From Romanomermis culicivorax (Eukaryota > Nematoda > Enoplea > Mermithida > Mermithidae): a stretch of 64,000 bases of DNA. Of this stretch, positions 9,340 through 21,300 are shown piece after piece. The translations under genes and the position numbers were made by a program. The stretch spans positions 682,001 through 746,000 of the forward strand of contig CAWUHX010000096.1 in assembly GCA_963922205.1 (NCBI GenBank), read 5' to 3'. Position 1 is the first letter of the stretch. Every line of letters begins with the position of its first letter. The notes beneath the pieces are model-generated. The model ran no database searches, was not told where the DNA came from, and saw nothing but the letters and a program-made list of their open reading frames with translations.

Positions 9340-12300
9340 GTAAAAATTTTGATTTTAAATTGGTTTTTTTCCTCAAAAAAATTTTTTTTTCACTCAGCTT
9401 ACCGACGAGAAAACGTTGAAAATGATGCGAAAGGTAAAATTTTCTGGGTTTTTTTTAGGTTTTTTTGTTCGAATTTTCAATTTTTTTCCCACACCGCAGT
9501 TGAAAATCGGCGCTACAATTGTGGGCGTCATATGCGGCGGCGCTTCGATTTTCGGTTATTATTTGGAAAAAACCATATGTAAAGCGTCGGATTTGGTGGT
9601 TCATCCCTTGGAAGTGCCGTTTTTTCATAAACAATCAATTTGGCACGGTTACGACGTTAAAGCGTGAGTAGAAAATTTGGAATTTTTGGACGTCGGAATC
9701 TCCAAATTTTGGCTATTGAAATTGGAGTCTTCGATGCTAAAATTCAAATTTTTTGGCGTCAAAATCTGAGTTTTTGACGCTAAAATTTCATTTTTTTGGC
9801 CTCAAAGATTCTGAATTTGGGCGATGTAATTTTAATTTTCGGCGTCAAAATTGTATGATTCAGCGTCAAAATTCGAATTTCCGACGCTGACATTTGCCTT
9901 TTGTCTGTCAAAAATTCGACTTTTGGACGATGTATTTTCAATTTTTGGCGTCAAAATTGTATAATTTCGGGGTTAAAATTGGAATATTCGACGCTAAAAT
10001 TTGAATTTTTTGCATCCAAATCCATATTTTTGAGTCTTCGACGCTAAAATTCAAATTTTTTGGCGTCGAAATCTGAGTTTTTGACGCTGAAATTTCTCTT
10101 TTTTTGGCCTCAAAGATTCTGATTTTGGGCGATGTAATTTCAATTTTCGGCGTCAAAATTGTATAATTCAGCGTTGAAATTCGAATTTTCGACGCTAAAA
10201 TTTGAATTTTTTGTATCAAAATTCGTTTTTTCGAGTCTTCGGCGCGGAAATTCAAAGTTTCAGCGTCAAAATTCGAATTTCCGACGCTGACATTTGTCTG
10301 TTGTCTGTCAAAAATTCGACTTTTGGACGATGTGTTTTCAATTTTTGGCGTCAAAATTGTATAATTTCGAGGTTTAAATTCGAATTTTCGACGCTAAAAT
10401 TCAAATTTTTTGCATCCAAATCCATATTTTTGAGTCTTCGACGCTAAAATTCAAATTTTTTTGGCGTCAAAATCTGAGTTTTTGACGCTGAAATTTCAAC
10501 TTTTGATGTCAAAAATTCGACTTTTGGGCCATGTAATTTCAATCTTTGGCGTCAAAATTGTATAATCCGGGGTTGAAATTCGAATTTTGGACGCTAAATT
10601 TTGAATTTTTTGCGTCGAAATTCATATTTTTGAGTCTTAGACGCTAAAATTCAAATTTTTAAGGTTGAAAATCTTAATTTTCGACGCTGAAATTTCAATT
10701 TTCGTCTTTTCGATGATGTATAATTTCAATCTTTGGCGTCAAAATTGTATAATCCGGGGTTGAAATTCGAATTTTGGACGCTAAATTTTGAATTTTTTGC
10801 GTCGAAATTCATATTTTTGAGTCTTAGACGCTAAAATTCAAATTTTTAAGGTTGAAAATCTTAATTTTCGACGCTGAAATTTCAATTTTCGTCTTTTCGA
10901 TGATGTATAATTTTAATTTTCGGCGTCAAAATTGTATTATTCGGGGTTGAAATTCGAATTTTCGACGCTAAAATCCGTCTAAAGTCATATTTTTGAGTCT
11001 TCGACGCTAAAATTAAAATTTTTTTAGCGTCAAAAATTGAGATTTCCGGTTTTCCAAAATTGAAGTTTTAGCGTTAAGATTCAAGTTTTCGATGTGTAAA
11101 TTCCAATTTTTGGCGCAGGAATTCTAAAATTTTTGCAGTTGAAATTCGAATTTTGGGCACTTGAATTTTATTTTTTAGCTTCAAAATTTCGAGCATTCGA
11201 GCTTTAGGCGTTAAAATTTGTAAAATTTGCAATTGAAAGTTTAGTTTTTAGTGCCAAAAATTTGAATTTCTGGCGTTAAAATTCAAAAATTCAAGATTTT
11301 GGCGTTGAAAAAATTCGAAATTTTGTTGTTAAAATTCTAATTTTAGATTCTAAAATTCTGAGTTTCGGCGTCAAAATTTGGGAAACTCCAGTATTTGGCG
11401 CTAAAATTCGAATTTTCGGTCTCAAAATTCGAAAATTTGCGATTGAAATTGCTCCGAAATTATAATTTTTCGGTGCTCAAAAATTCAACTTTTTGGAGTC
11501 AAAATTCATAAATTAGTTTTTTCCGTCGTAAAATTTAAATTTTTGGCGACAAAATTTCAGTTTTCTTTGCTTAAATTTGAATTTTTAGCCTCAAAATTCG
11601 AATTTTCCACGGTTGAATATCAAAATTTACAAATTTACCATATAAATTTTCAGTTTTTGGTGTGCTAAAATACGAATTTCTGGGGTTAAAATTCAAAATT
11701 TCGAGTCTTCAGCGCGACAGTTGAACTTTTTTTGCGCTAAAATTTCAAATTTTTGACGTGAAAAGTCGGTTTTCGGCACTTATATTTGAATTTCAGACGT
11801 TCAAATTCGAATTTTCGTTGCTGACATTTGAATTTAAAGTGTCGAAATTCAGATTTTCAACGCTGATTTTTGTATTTTTATCCTCAATATTCGAGTTTTC
11901 GACGCTGAAATTTCAATTTTTGATGTCAAGATTCGACTTTTCGGCGATAAAATTTCAAATTTTGGCATCAAAATTTCATGATTCGCGGTTGAAATTCGAA
12001 TTTTCAGCACTGAAATTTCCAATTTATGACGTCAAAATTCCTAAAATTGGCGTTTTCGGTCCTGGAATTTGAATTTCTTTACCACAAAATTTGGAAATTC
12101 GCGATTGAATATCGATGTTTTGGCGTTAAAAGATAGATTTTTGGCCGCTAAATTTGAATTTTTAACGTCAAAGTTCGACTTTTCCGTGCTGGAATTGGAT
12201 TTTCGACGTCAAAATTGAGAAATTTGAGTTTTTAGCGCCGAATTTCAAAATTTTAACGTCGAAATTCTATAACTGGCAGTTAAAATTCCGATTTTTAGGC

Positions 12301-15300
12301 GTTAAAAATTGAATTTTTGTCATCGAAATTCGAAAATTACGGTTTAAATTTGTGTTTTCGGCGCTAAAATCGTAATTCTTGGCTTTAAAATTCGAAAATT
12401 TGAGTTTTTAGCCCTAAAATTCTAGTTTATGGTGTACAAATTTCGAAATTTGGGCGTCGAAATTTCAGAATTTTGGCGCTCAAATCGAAATTTTCGGCGT
12501 CAAAATAACGACGTTGGACTTTTCCATGTGAAATTTGAATTTTTGATATTTTCAAATTTGGATATTCGGTTCTTTAATTTGAGTCTTTGAGGTCAAAACT
12601 CGAGTTTTATCTCTAGAATTCGAATTTTCGGCTTCAAAATTCGGAAATTCTAGTATTTCGCGCTGAAATTTGAATTTTTGACGTCGAAATTGCGAAATTC
12701 GTAGTTTGAAATCAAGTTTTTGACCCCAAAACTGAAAATCGACTTTTTGAAGTTAAATTTCGAATTTTTGATATTAAAATTTGAATTTTCGGCGTCGAAA
12801 TTCGAAGATTAGTGACTGAAAATCGTGTTTTGGGCGCTTGAATTCAATTTTTTGAATCAAAATTTGAAATTCGAATTTTTGACGCTGAATGTCGGCTTTT
12901 CAAAATTTCAATTTTTGTCAAAATTCCAAAATTCGCAGTTGAAATTCGAGTTTTCGACGCTAAAATTCGAATATTTGGCGTTTAATTTTCAATTTTCGGC
13001 GTCAAAATTATAATTTTGGGCTTTGAAATTCGAATTTTTGACGTTGAAATTCGGCTTTTTAGCGTTAAAATTTCAATTTTTGGCGTTAAAGTTGCGAAAT
13101 TCTCAGTTGAAAATCGAGTTTTGGACGTGAAAAGTCGAATTTTAGGCGTTGAAATTCGAATTTTCGGCGTCAAAATTCGCTGATTAACAGCGGAAAATCG
13201 AGTTTTGGACGCCGAAATATCAATTTTTGGCTTCAAAGTTTTTAAATTCGATGTTGAAAATGGAGTTTTCGAATTTTAAGTCTTGAAATTCGAATTTTCG
13301 ACGTCAAATTCGGAATTTCCGCGCTAAAATCTATTTTTTCCCTTATTTTTAGCGTTCGACGAGGCTACCAAGTTTATAAACAAGTTTGTCAAGCTTGTCA
13401 TTCGGTTATGATTTACGAATATCGGCATTTCGTCAATCAAATTATGACCGAAGATGAAGCCAGAGCCGAAGCTGCCGAAGTAAAAGTTTTGGCGAGGGGT
13501 CCCACCAGTTAGGGAGGGTGGACCCTTAATTTTTCAGGCTAGGAGTCTCTAAAATGGGCACTTTTTCGAAAAAAGTAGAAAAAATGATCCAGAATTCTAA
13601 AATTCCTGATGAAAATTCCACCAAAAATGATCGAGAATTCTGAAATTTTCCATCAAGAGCCGGAAAAAAATAATTTTGAATTTGCCTCAAAAATTTGAAG
13701 AAAATCATCCAGAATTTTAAAATTTTCGCAAAAAATTCGGTAAGTAATCGAGAATCCTAATATTTTTCATCCGAATTCGGGAAAATGATCAAGAATTTTG
13801 GAATTTACCATCAAAATTTTTAAATTTAACGTTCAAATTTCGGGAAAATAATTCAGAATTCTAGAATCTTCCATCAAAATTGAGACAAATCAACCAGAAT
13901 TTTGAAATTTTTCATTAGAATTCGGAAATCCAGAATTTTAAAATTTCTGATCAAAAATTCTAAAAAAAATTATCGAATTCCGGAAAAAAAGATGCAGAAG
14001 TCTAAAATTTTCCATCGAAATTGATGAAAAAATAATCCAGAATTCTAAAATTTCCCGTCAAAGTTTGAGGAAAATGATGTTCCAAAAATTTTCCATCATG
14101 ATTTGGAAAAAATGATTAAAAATCCTTAAAAATTTCATCAAATTCCGCAAAAAATGATCCAAAATTCTAAAATTTGCCATCAAAATTCGAAAAAAATGAT
14201 CTAGAATTTGGGGTAAAATTCTGAAAAAATTTATCAAATTCCGCAAAAAAATAATCGAGAATTTCAATATTTTTCGTCGAAATTCAGAAAAAATAATGAG
14301 AAATTCTAAAAAAAAAATTTGGCTGGCATTAAAATTTTTTGAGTTTGAGGGTTATAAGGGTCCCATTATGTCGATGTTGGGTCCCTGACCGACCCCCCCC
14401 CCCATTACTGAAAAATTCTCAATTTGACACCGTTCAGATGACCGTAGAAGACGGACCGAACGACAACGGCGAATATTTCACCCGGCCGGGTAAATTGACC
14501 GATCCGTTGCCCAAACCGTACAAAACCGAAACGCACGCCAAATTGGCCAATAATATGGCCATACCTCCCGATTTGATGCTAATTACGTTGGCCAGACACG
14601 GTGGAGAGGTAAAAAAGAGGAATTCTTGAAGAAATTTCTAAAATTTTACAAAAAAAATTCGAATTTTACAAAAAAAATTGCAAATTTCTGAGTTTTTCCC
14701 CCGAAAATTTGGAAGAATTTTGTGTGCCATTTCTTCAGAATATCCAAAAATTCTGAAACTTTGGAAAATTTTCGTGACATTTTCAAGATTTTTGCACAAA
14801 ATATGTAGAATTTTTTGGAATTTTACAAAATTTTTGCGGAGTTTGGGTTGAAATACTTGGAAAATTGGAGTTTTTTTAGCGAAAATTTCGAACAATTTTC
14901 CTGAATTTTGTACCATTTCTTTAGAATATTAAAAATTCTAAAATCTTTGTAAATTTCCCGTAGGAATTTCTCAGAAATTATGCATTTTGCCCGAATTTTC
15001 TTGCAATTTTTAAGAGAATATCCGGATTTTTTGGAATTTTTCAAAATATGAAAATCTTTTAATTTTGTGTCTTTCCTCCAAAAATTTCGAACAATTTTTC
15101 CAGAATTTTGTACCACTTCTTCAGAATTTCTAAAAATTGTAAAAGTCTGAAAAATTTCCGCTTTTCCCCCAATTTTCTTTATATTTTCAAGAGATTTGCA
15201 GAAAATATTTGAAATTTTACAAAAAAATTTGAATTTTACAATATTTTTTCAAGGTTTTAGGTGAAATTTTGAAATTTCGGAGATTTTTTGCAATAACCGT

Positions 15301-18300
15301 AAATTTTTTTTAGAATTTTGAAGAAAAGTTTGTTAATTTTGGGGAAAATTTTGAATACTTTTTCCAAATTTCGGACCAAAATTTCGCCATTTTGAAAAAT
15401 TTTTTCTGACTTTAGCAGCATTTTTGTGCACATTTTTGAAAAAATCTTGAAATTTTCAAAGATTTTCCGTATTATTTCCAAATTTTGCTAGATTTTTTAG
15501 AATTTTGAGTGAAATTTTTCAAGGAACTTTCAGATATGAAAAATTTCCTCCAATATTTGACGACGTTTTTTGTGAATTTTATACTATTATTTCGAAATTT
15601 TAGTGGATTTATTAGAATTTTGAAAAAAAAATTCAAAAATCGAATTTTGAAAGAAATTTGATAGTTTTGGAAAATTTTAGCATATTTTCTTGGTATTTTA
15701 GACGAAAATTTCGAAATTTTTTTAAAATTTCGTGGGGTTTTTTTTCTGAAATTTTCAGAATTTTTGAACATATTTTTAGGGAAATCTATAACTTAAATAC
15801 CACTTTTTCCAAATTTTGGAAAATTAATCAAAATATTTTTTTTTAATTTTGGAGCATTTTCTGAAAATTTTGTAGAAAAAAACTGGAAATTTTTGAGTTT
15901 TTTTTAGAATTTTTGACAGAAATTTTATAATTTTTAAGATTTTTTAGAGTTTAGCAGCGTTTTTCATGAATTTTTCTGCATTTTGGAGGACTTCTGAATT
16001 TTTGAAGATTTTCCACCAATTTTAGTAGATTTTTTGGAATAGTTGAAAATTTTGACGAAAAATTTCAAGTAATTTTCCAAAATTCTCGACGATAATTTTA
16101 CAATTTTCAAGGATTATTTTATAATTTTGCAGCGTTTTTCCTGAATTTTGTTGAATTTTTTGCACTTTTTTCGAGAAAAAATCGCAATTTTTGAATTTTT
16201 AATGAATTTTTTTCAATTTTCAGTAATTCTGTAGAATTTTTGACACAAATTTTAAAATCTTGACAGTTTTTAAAGAATTTGGGAGCGTTTTCAGTGAATT
16301 TTTTTTAAGTTTTTGAGGACTTTTCGCGAAAATTTTGAAAGATTTTTCATAAATTCCTGAAGATTTTTTCTAGATTTCGATGTGGATTTTTGGAATTTTA
16401 AAAAATTTTGAGTATTTTTGCATAATTTTATACAAAAGCTTTACGATCTGATCATTTTTGAAAATTTTTAATTCTCCTAGAATTCGAGACAAAGTTTCAC
16501 AATTTTGAAAAAAATTTTCTGAAACTTGGCAGCGTTTTTTGTAGAAATTTTGAGCACTTTTTTAAGCCAAATTTTTGGAATTTTTGATGATTTTTCTCGA
16601 ATTTCGAAAAAATTTATCTGAATATTTTTTTAAAATTTTTTTGAGAAATATTTGAATTTTTTGCAAATTTCCCCAAATTTTGGAACACTTTTTAAAGGAA
16701 TAATTCTAGAATTTTTGATGATTTTTTTTCAAATTTGGCAAAAATTAATCAGAATTTCAAAAGATTTTTTTTCAAATTTTGGAGCCTTTTTCTGAATTTT
16801 GTTGAAAAATTTTAAAATTTTACTCTACTTTTCTAGAAATTTTCAGAAAAAAAGTTTAATAATTTCGAAATCTTATTTAATTTTGTAGAATTTTTGAAGA
16901 TTGTCCTCGATTTTGGCGAAAAAATTTCAAAATTTTAGTGGATTTTTTCGAATTTTGGACCATTTTGTTGAAAAAATTTAAAATTTCAGTTTGGTTTTCC
17001 AGAACTTTTTTACGGAAATTTTGAATTTTTTTTCAAATTTTGTGCAATTTTTGAACACTTTTTTGAGGAAAAATTCTAGAATTTTTGATTTTTCCCAAAT
17101 TTTGTAAAATTTATCAAAATTTTAATGAATTTTTTTGGAATTTTGAACCATTTTTTGGAAACGTTGCGGGAAAATTTTTTTAATTTTAGTGAACTTTTGC
17201 AGAATTTTTTAACGGAAATTTCGAAATTTTTTTTTCTTAAAATTTTGTAGAATTTTTGAACACTTTTTTGAGGGAAAATTCTAGAATTTTTGATTTTTCC
17301 CAAATTTTGTAAAATTTATCAAAATTTTAATAAATTTTTTTGGAATTTTGAACCATTTTTTGGAAATATTGCAGGAAAATTTTTTTAATTTTAGTGAACT
17401 TTTGCAGAATTTTTTAACGGAAATTTCGAAATTTTTTTTTCTTAAAATTTTGTAGAATTTTTGAACACTTTTTTGAGGGAAAATTCTAGAATTTTTGATT
17501 TTTCCCAAATTTTGTAAAATTTATCAAAATTTTAATAAATTTTTTTGGAATTTTGAACCATTTTTTGGAAATATTGCAGGAAAATTTTTAAATTTTAGTG
17601 AACTTTTGCAGAATTTTTCCACGGAAATTTTGAAATTTTTTTTCTTCAAATTTTGCAGAATTTTCAATCACTTTTTTGAGGAAAAATTCTAGAATTTCCG
17701 ATTTTTCCTAAATTTTGTAAAATTCATCAAAATTTTAATGGATTTTTTGGAACTTTGAACCATTTTTTGGAAATATTGCAGGAAAATTTTTAAATTTTAG
17801 TAAACTTTTGCGGAATTTTTCGACGAAAATGTTAAAATTTTGAAATTTTTGCCAGAATTCTGTAGAATTTTTTTTCCAGGATTACCTCTTCCATCTATTG
17901 ACCGGCTATCAAGAAGCCCCGGCCGGCATCGAACTCGGTCCCGGTCAGGCCTACAACCCCTATTTTCCGAACGGTAGCGTTTTATCTATGGCCCAACAAT
18001 TGTACGACGATATGTTAGAATATGAAGATGGTAAAAAATTTTTTTTTGTAGTTTTTATACTTTTTTGTATTTTTGTATTTTTTTATTTGAAAATAGTAAA
18101 AAAAAATGCAGTTTTTTGTATTTTTCTCCTTTTTTTATTTTTTATTTTTCACAAAGATGAACTATTTTTGTAGTTTTTTGTGTTTTTCTTTATTTTTTTC
18201 CTTTTTCTTTTATTTTTTGTGGGGCTGGAAAAGACTATTTTTTGTCGTTTTTTCAATTTTTTTTCTTTATTCCAATTTTTTGAAGATTAATCTTTTTGTG

Positions 18301-21300
18301 GTTTTTTGTACTTTTTTGTATTTTTCGCTTTTTTCTTTGTTTCAATTTTTCGAAAATAGTAAAAACCTTTTTTTGTATTTTTCTATTTTTTTTCTTTTTT
18401 ATTTTATTTTTATGGAGATGTTAGAAACTAGTTTTTGCTGTTTTTCGTACTTTTTTTTGTTTTTTTTTTATTTTTTCTTTATCTCAATTTTTTTCAAAAT
18501 GATAAAAAAACATTTTTTGTACTTTTTTGCATATTTCCCTTTTTTATTTTTTTCTTTTGTTTTTTATTTTTATGGAAATGTTAAAAACTATTTTTTGCTC
18601 ATTTTTGTACTTTTTTTGTGTTTTTTTCAAAAATGGTAAAAAACCATTCTTTGTGGTTTTTTTGTACTTTTTTGTATTTTTTTGTTTTCTTTTTTTTACT
18701 TTTGTGAAGATGTTAAAATTTATTTTTGCTGTTTTTGAACTTTTTGTGTTTTTCTCCCTTTTTCTTTTTTTTATTTTTTGTGAGTATGGTAAAAAGCTAT
18801 TTTTTTACTTTTTTGTATTTATTCTTTTCTGTTTTTATGGAAATGGTATAAAAACTATTTTTTGTAGTTTTTTGTTTGTTTTCTTTTCTCTTTTATTTTT
18901 TATGCAGATTTTAAAAACTAATTTTCGCACTTTTTTGTACCGTTTCTTTTTTTCTTTATTTCATTTTTCTCAGTTTTTTATACTTTTTTGCATTTTTCTC
19001 TTTTTTGTTTCTAGTATTCTGTATTTTTCTTTCTTTGTGAAGATTGTGAAAAAATTTTACTTACTTTTTGGTATTTTTTTTATGCAGATGGAAAATATTT
19101 TACTAAAAATTATTTTTTGTGCATTTTGTGTTTTTTGTTTTGTTTTTTTTGTGAAAATGATAAAAAACTATTTTTTGTAATTTTTAATGTTTTTCTTATT
19201 TTTTTGAGCAATTTTTCGTACTTTTATGTTTCTTTCTTTTTTTGAAGTTTTTTACTTGTATTTTTCTTTACTTTTTACGGTGCTCGTAGAACTATTTTCT
19301 GTAATGCTTTTTAGTTTTTTCTTTTCTTTTTTATTTTTTGTGATTTTCTGCATTTTTTGTCTTTTCCATGGATACAGTAAACACTTTATTGGAATTTTTT
19401 GAGGATGGTAAAATTTTTTCTTTGGTACTTTTTTGCATTTTTCTCTTTTTTCTCTTGGTCATTTTTCTACCATGATGATGAGCTATTTTCGTATTTTTTA
19501 CTTTTTTAGTATTTTTCTTCTTTTTGTTTTTTTTTTCTATTTTTCTGAGGATAGTGAAAACTGTTTTTCGCAACTTTCTGTATTTTTTTGTAGTTTTTTT
19601 CTCTCTTCTCTATTTACGGAGATAGTAGAAAACATTTTTTGTGTATTTTTTCGAAAATGGTAAAAAACTTATTTTTCTTTTTTTTTATGAAGATGAATGA
19701 TGAAAACTATTCTTTTGTTTCTTTTTTTATTCGTTTTTTGTACTTTTTAGTATTTTTTCTTTTTTTCCCTTTTTTTGTGGATATGTGCAGTTTTTTGTGT
19801 TTTTCTCTTTTTTCTTTTCTTTTCTTCTTTTTTCTTCAGTTTTTTTTTCTATTTTTAGTGTAGTTGGTTAAAAAACTTTTTTGCAATTCTCTTCTTCCTT
19901 TTCCTTTTTATTTTTTGTGAAAATTGTAGAAAAATTTTGTAGTTTTTTTTTCCTTTTCTTTGTTTTCTATTTTAATTTTTATGGAGATTGTGAAAAAACT
20001 TTTTTTGTATTTTTTCTTTTCCTTTGTTTTTTCATTTTCTGTGAGGATGGTAAAAAGTTTTTTTTGTGGTTTTTGTTTTTTTTTGTATTTTTCTCATTTT
20101 TTCTCTTCATTTCAATTTTTCGTTTTTTTGGAAATGGTTAGATTTTTGTATTTTCTCGTTTTTTTCTTTTCTTTTTCTATTTTTATGGAGATGTTAAAAA
20201 GTTTTTCTTGCAATTTTTGTTCATTTTTCTCCTTTTTTTCTCTCATTCATTTTTTAATAAGATGATAACCTATTTTTGTATTTTTTACTCTTTTTATATT
20301 TTTTTCTTTATCTTTTATTTTTTCTGAGGATAATGAAAACTGTATTTTTAGAATTTTTTTATTTTTTATAGTTTTCCTTTTTTCTTCTCTTTTTTGTGAA
20401 GATAGTAAAAAACATTTTTTGTGCTTTTTTTGTATTTTTTTTTTTTTTTATGGAGATGGTAAAAAAAACTTTTTTGTGTAGCTTTCCCTGCTTTTTTTGT
20501 ATTTTTTCTTCCTTATATTTTATGGAGATGTTATTTTCTAGGGTTTTTCGTATTTTTTTCTCTTTTTCCCATTTCTTTTCTTTTTTTTTATTTCTGTGAA
20601 ACTTTTTTTTACGCTTTTTTGTGTTTTGTATTTTTCTTTTTTTCATTTATGCATATAGTAAAAACTATTTTTTTACTTTTTTGTATTTTTTCTTCTTTTT
20701 GCTTAGAAAGCTTTTCTTAGTTTTTGTGTTCTTTGTATTTTTCTTTTCTTTTTTATGCAGCTAGTGCAGACTGTTTTTTTGTAGTTTTTTTGTATTTTGC
20801 TTTTATTTTTTATGGAATGGTAGAACAGTATTTTTAAAACTTTTTTGTATTTTTTCTTATTTTAATAGTTTTTTGTAGTTTTTTGTATTTTCCGTACTTT
20901 TCTTTTCTTTATTTATGGTGCTTTTTTTAGTTTTTCTATATTTTTTTGTATTTCTGTATTTTTTTTCTTTTAGTTATTTTTTATACTTTTTTGTAGTTTT
21001 TTTTATTTTTGTATTTTTCTTCTTTTTCCAGGAACACCAGCGACTCAGAGCCAAATGGCCAAAGATGTGTCCACTTTTTTGACATACCTGGCCAGACCGG
21101 AAATGCCCGATTTTAAAAGATACGCGCTCAAGGTAAATTTTTTTATATATTTTTTCAAAAAAAATGAGAAATAATAAAATATTGAAAAAAAGAGAAAAAA
21201 TCACGAAAAAAACCATAGAAAAACAGAAAACAAAAAAATCTAAAAGAATAGAATAACAAAAAGCAAGTAAAATGGTGAAGAAAATAAAAAAAACGAGTTA

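Noticed and set aside
10202..12072. Frames in CYC1 intron 3 with repeating [12 protein letters not shown] peptides
   Set aside because: The peptides follow from the palindromic DNA unit and appear on both strands. There is no start context or family match.
17076..17508. Two nearly identical 75-residue minus-strand frames
   Set aside because: Exact products of the ~205-bp tandem repeat in intron 5. There is no sign of selection on the protein.
18106..20265. Plus-strand Phe-rich frames resembling multi-pass membrane proteins
   Set aside because: They lie between two correctly phased CYC1 exons, recur in all three tandem units with frame-breaking indels, and reflect poly-T composition.
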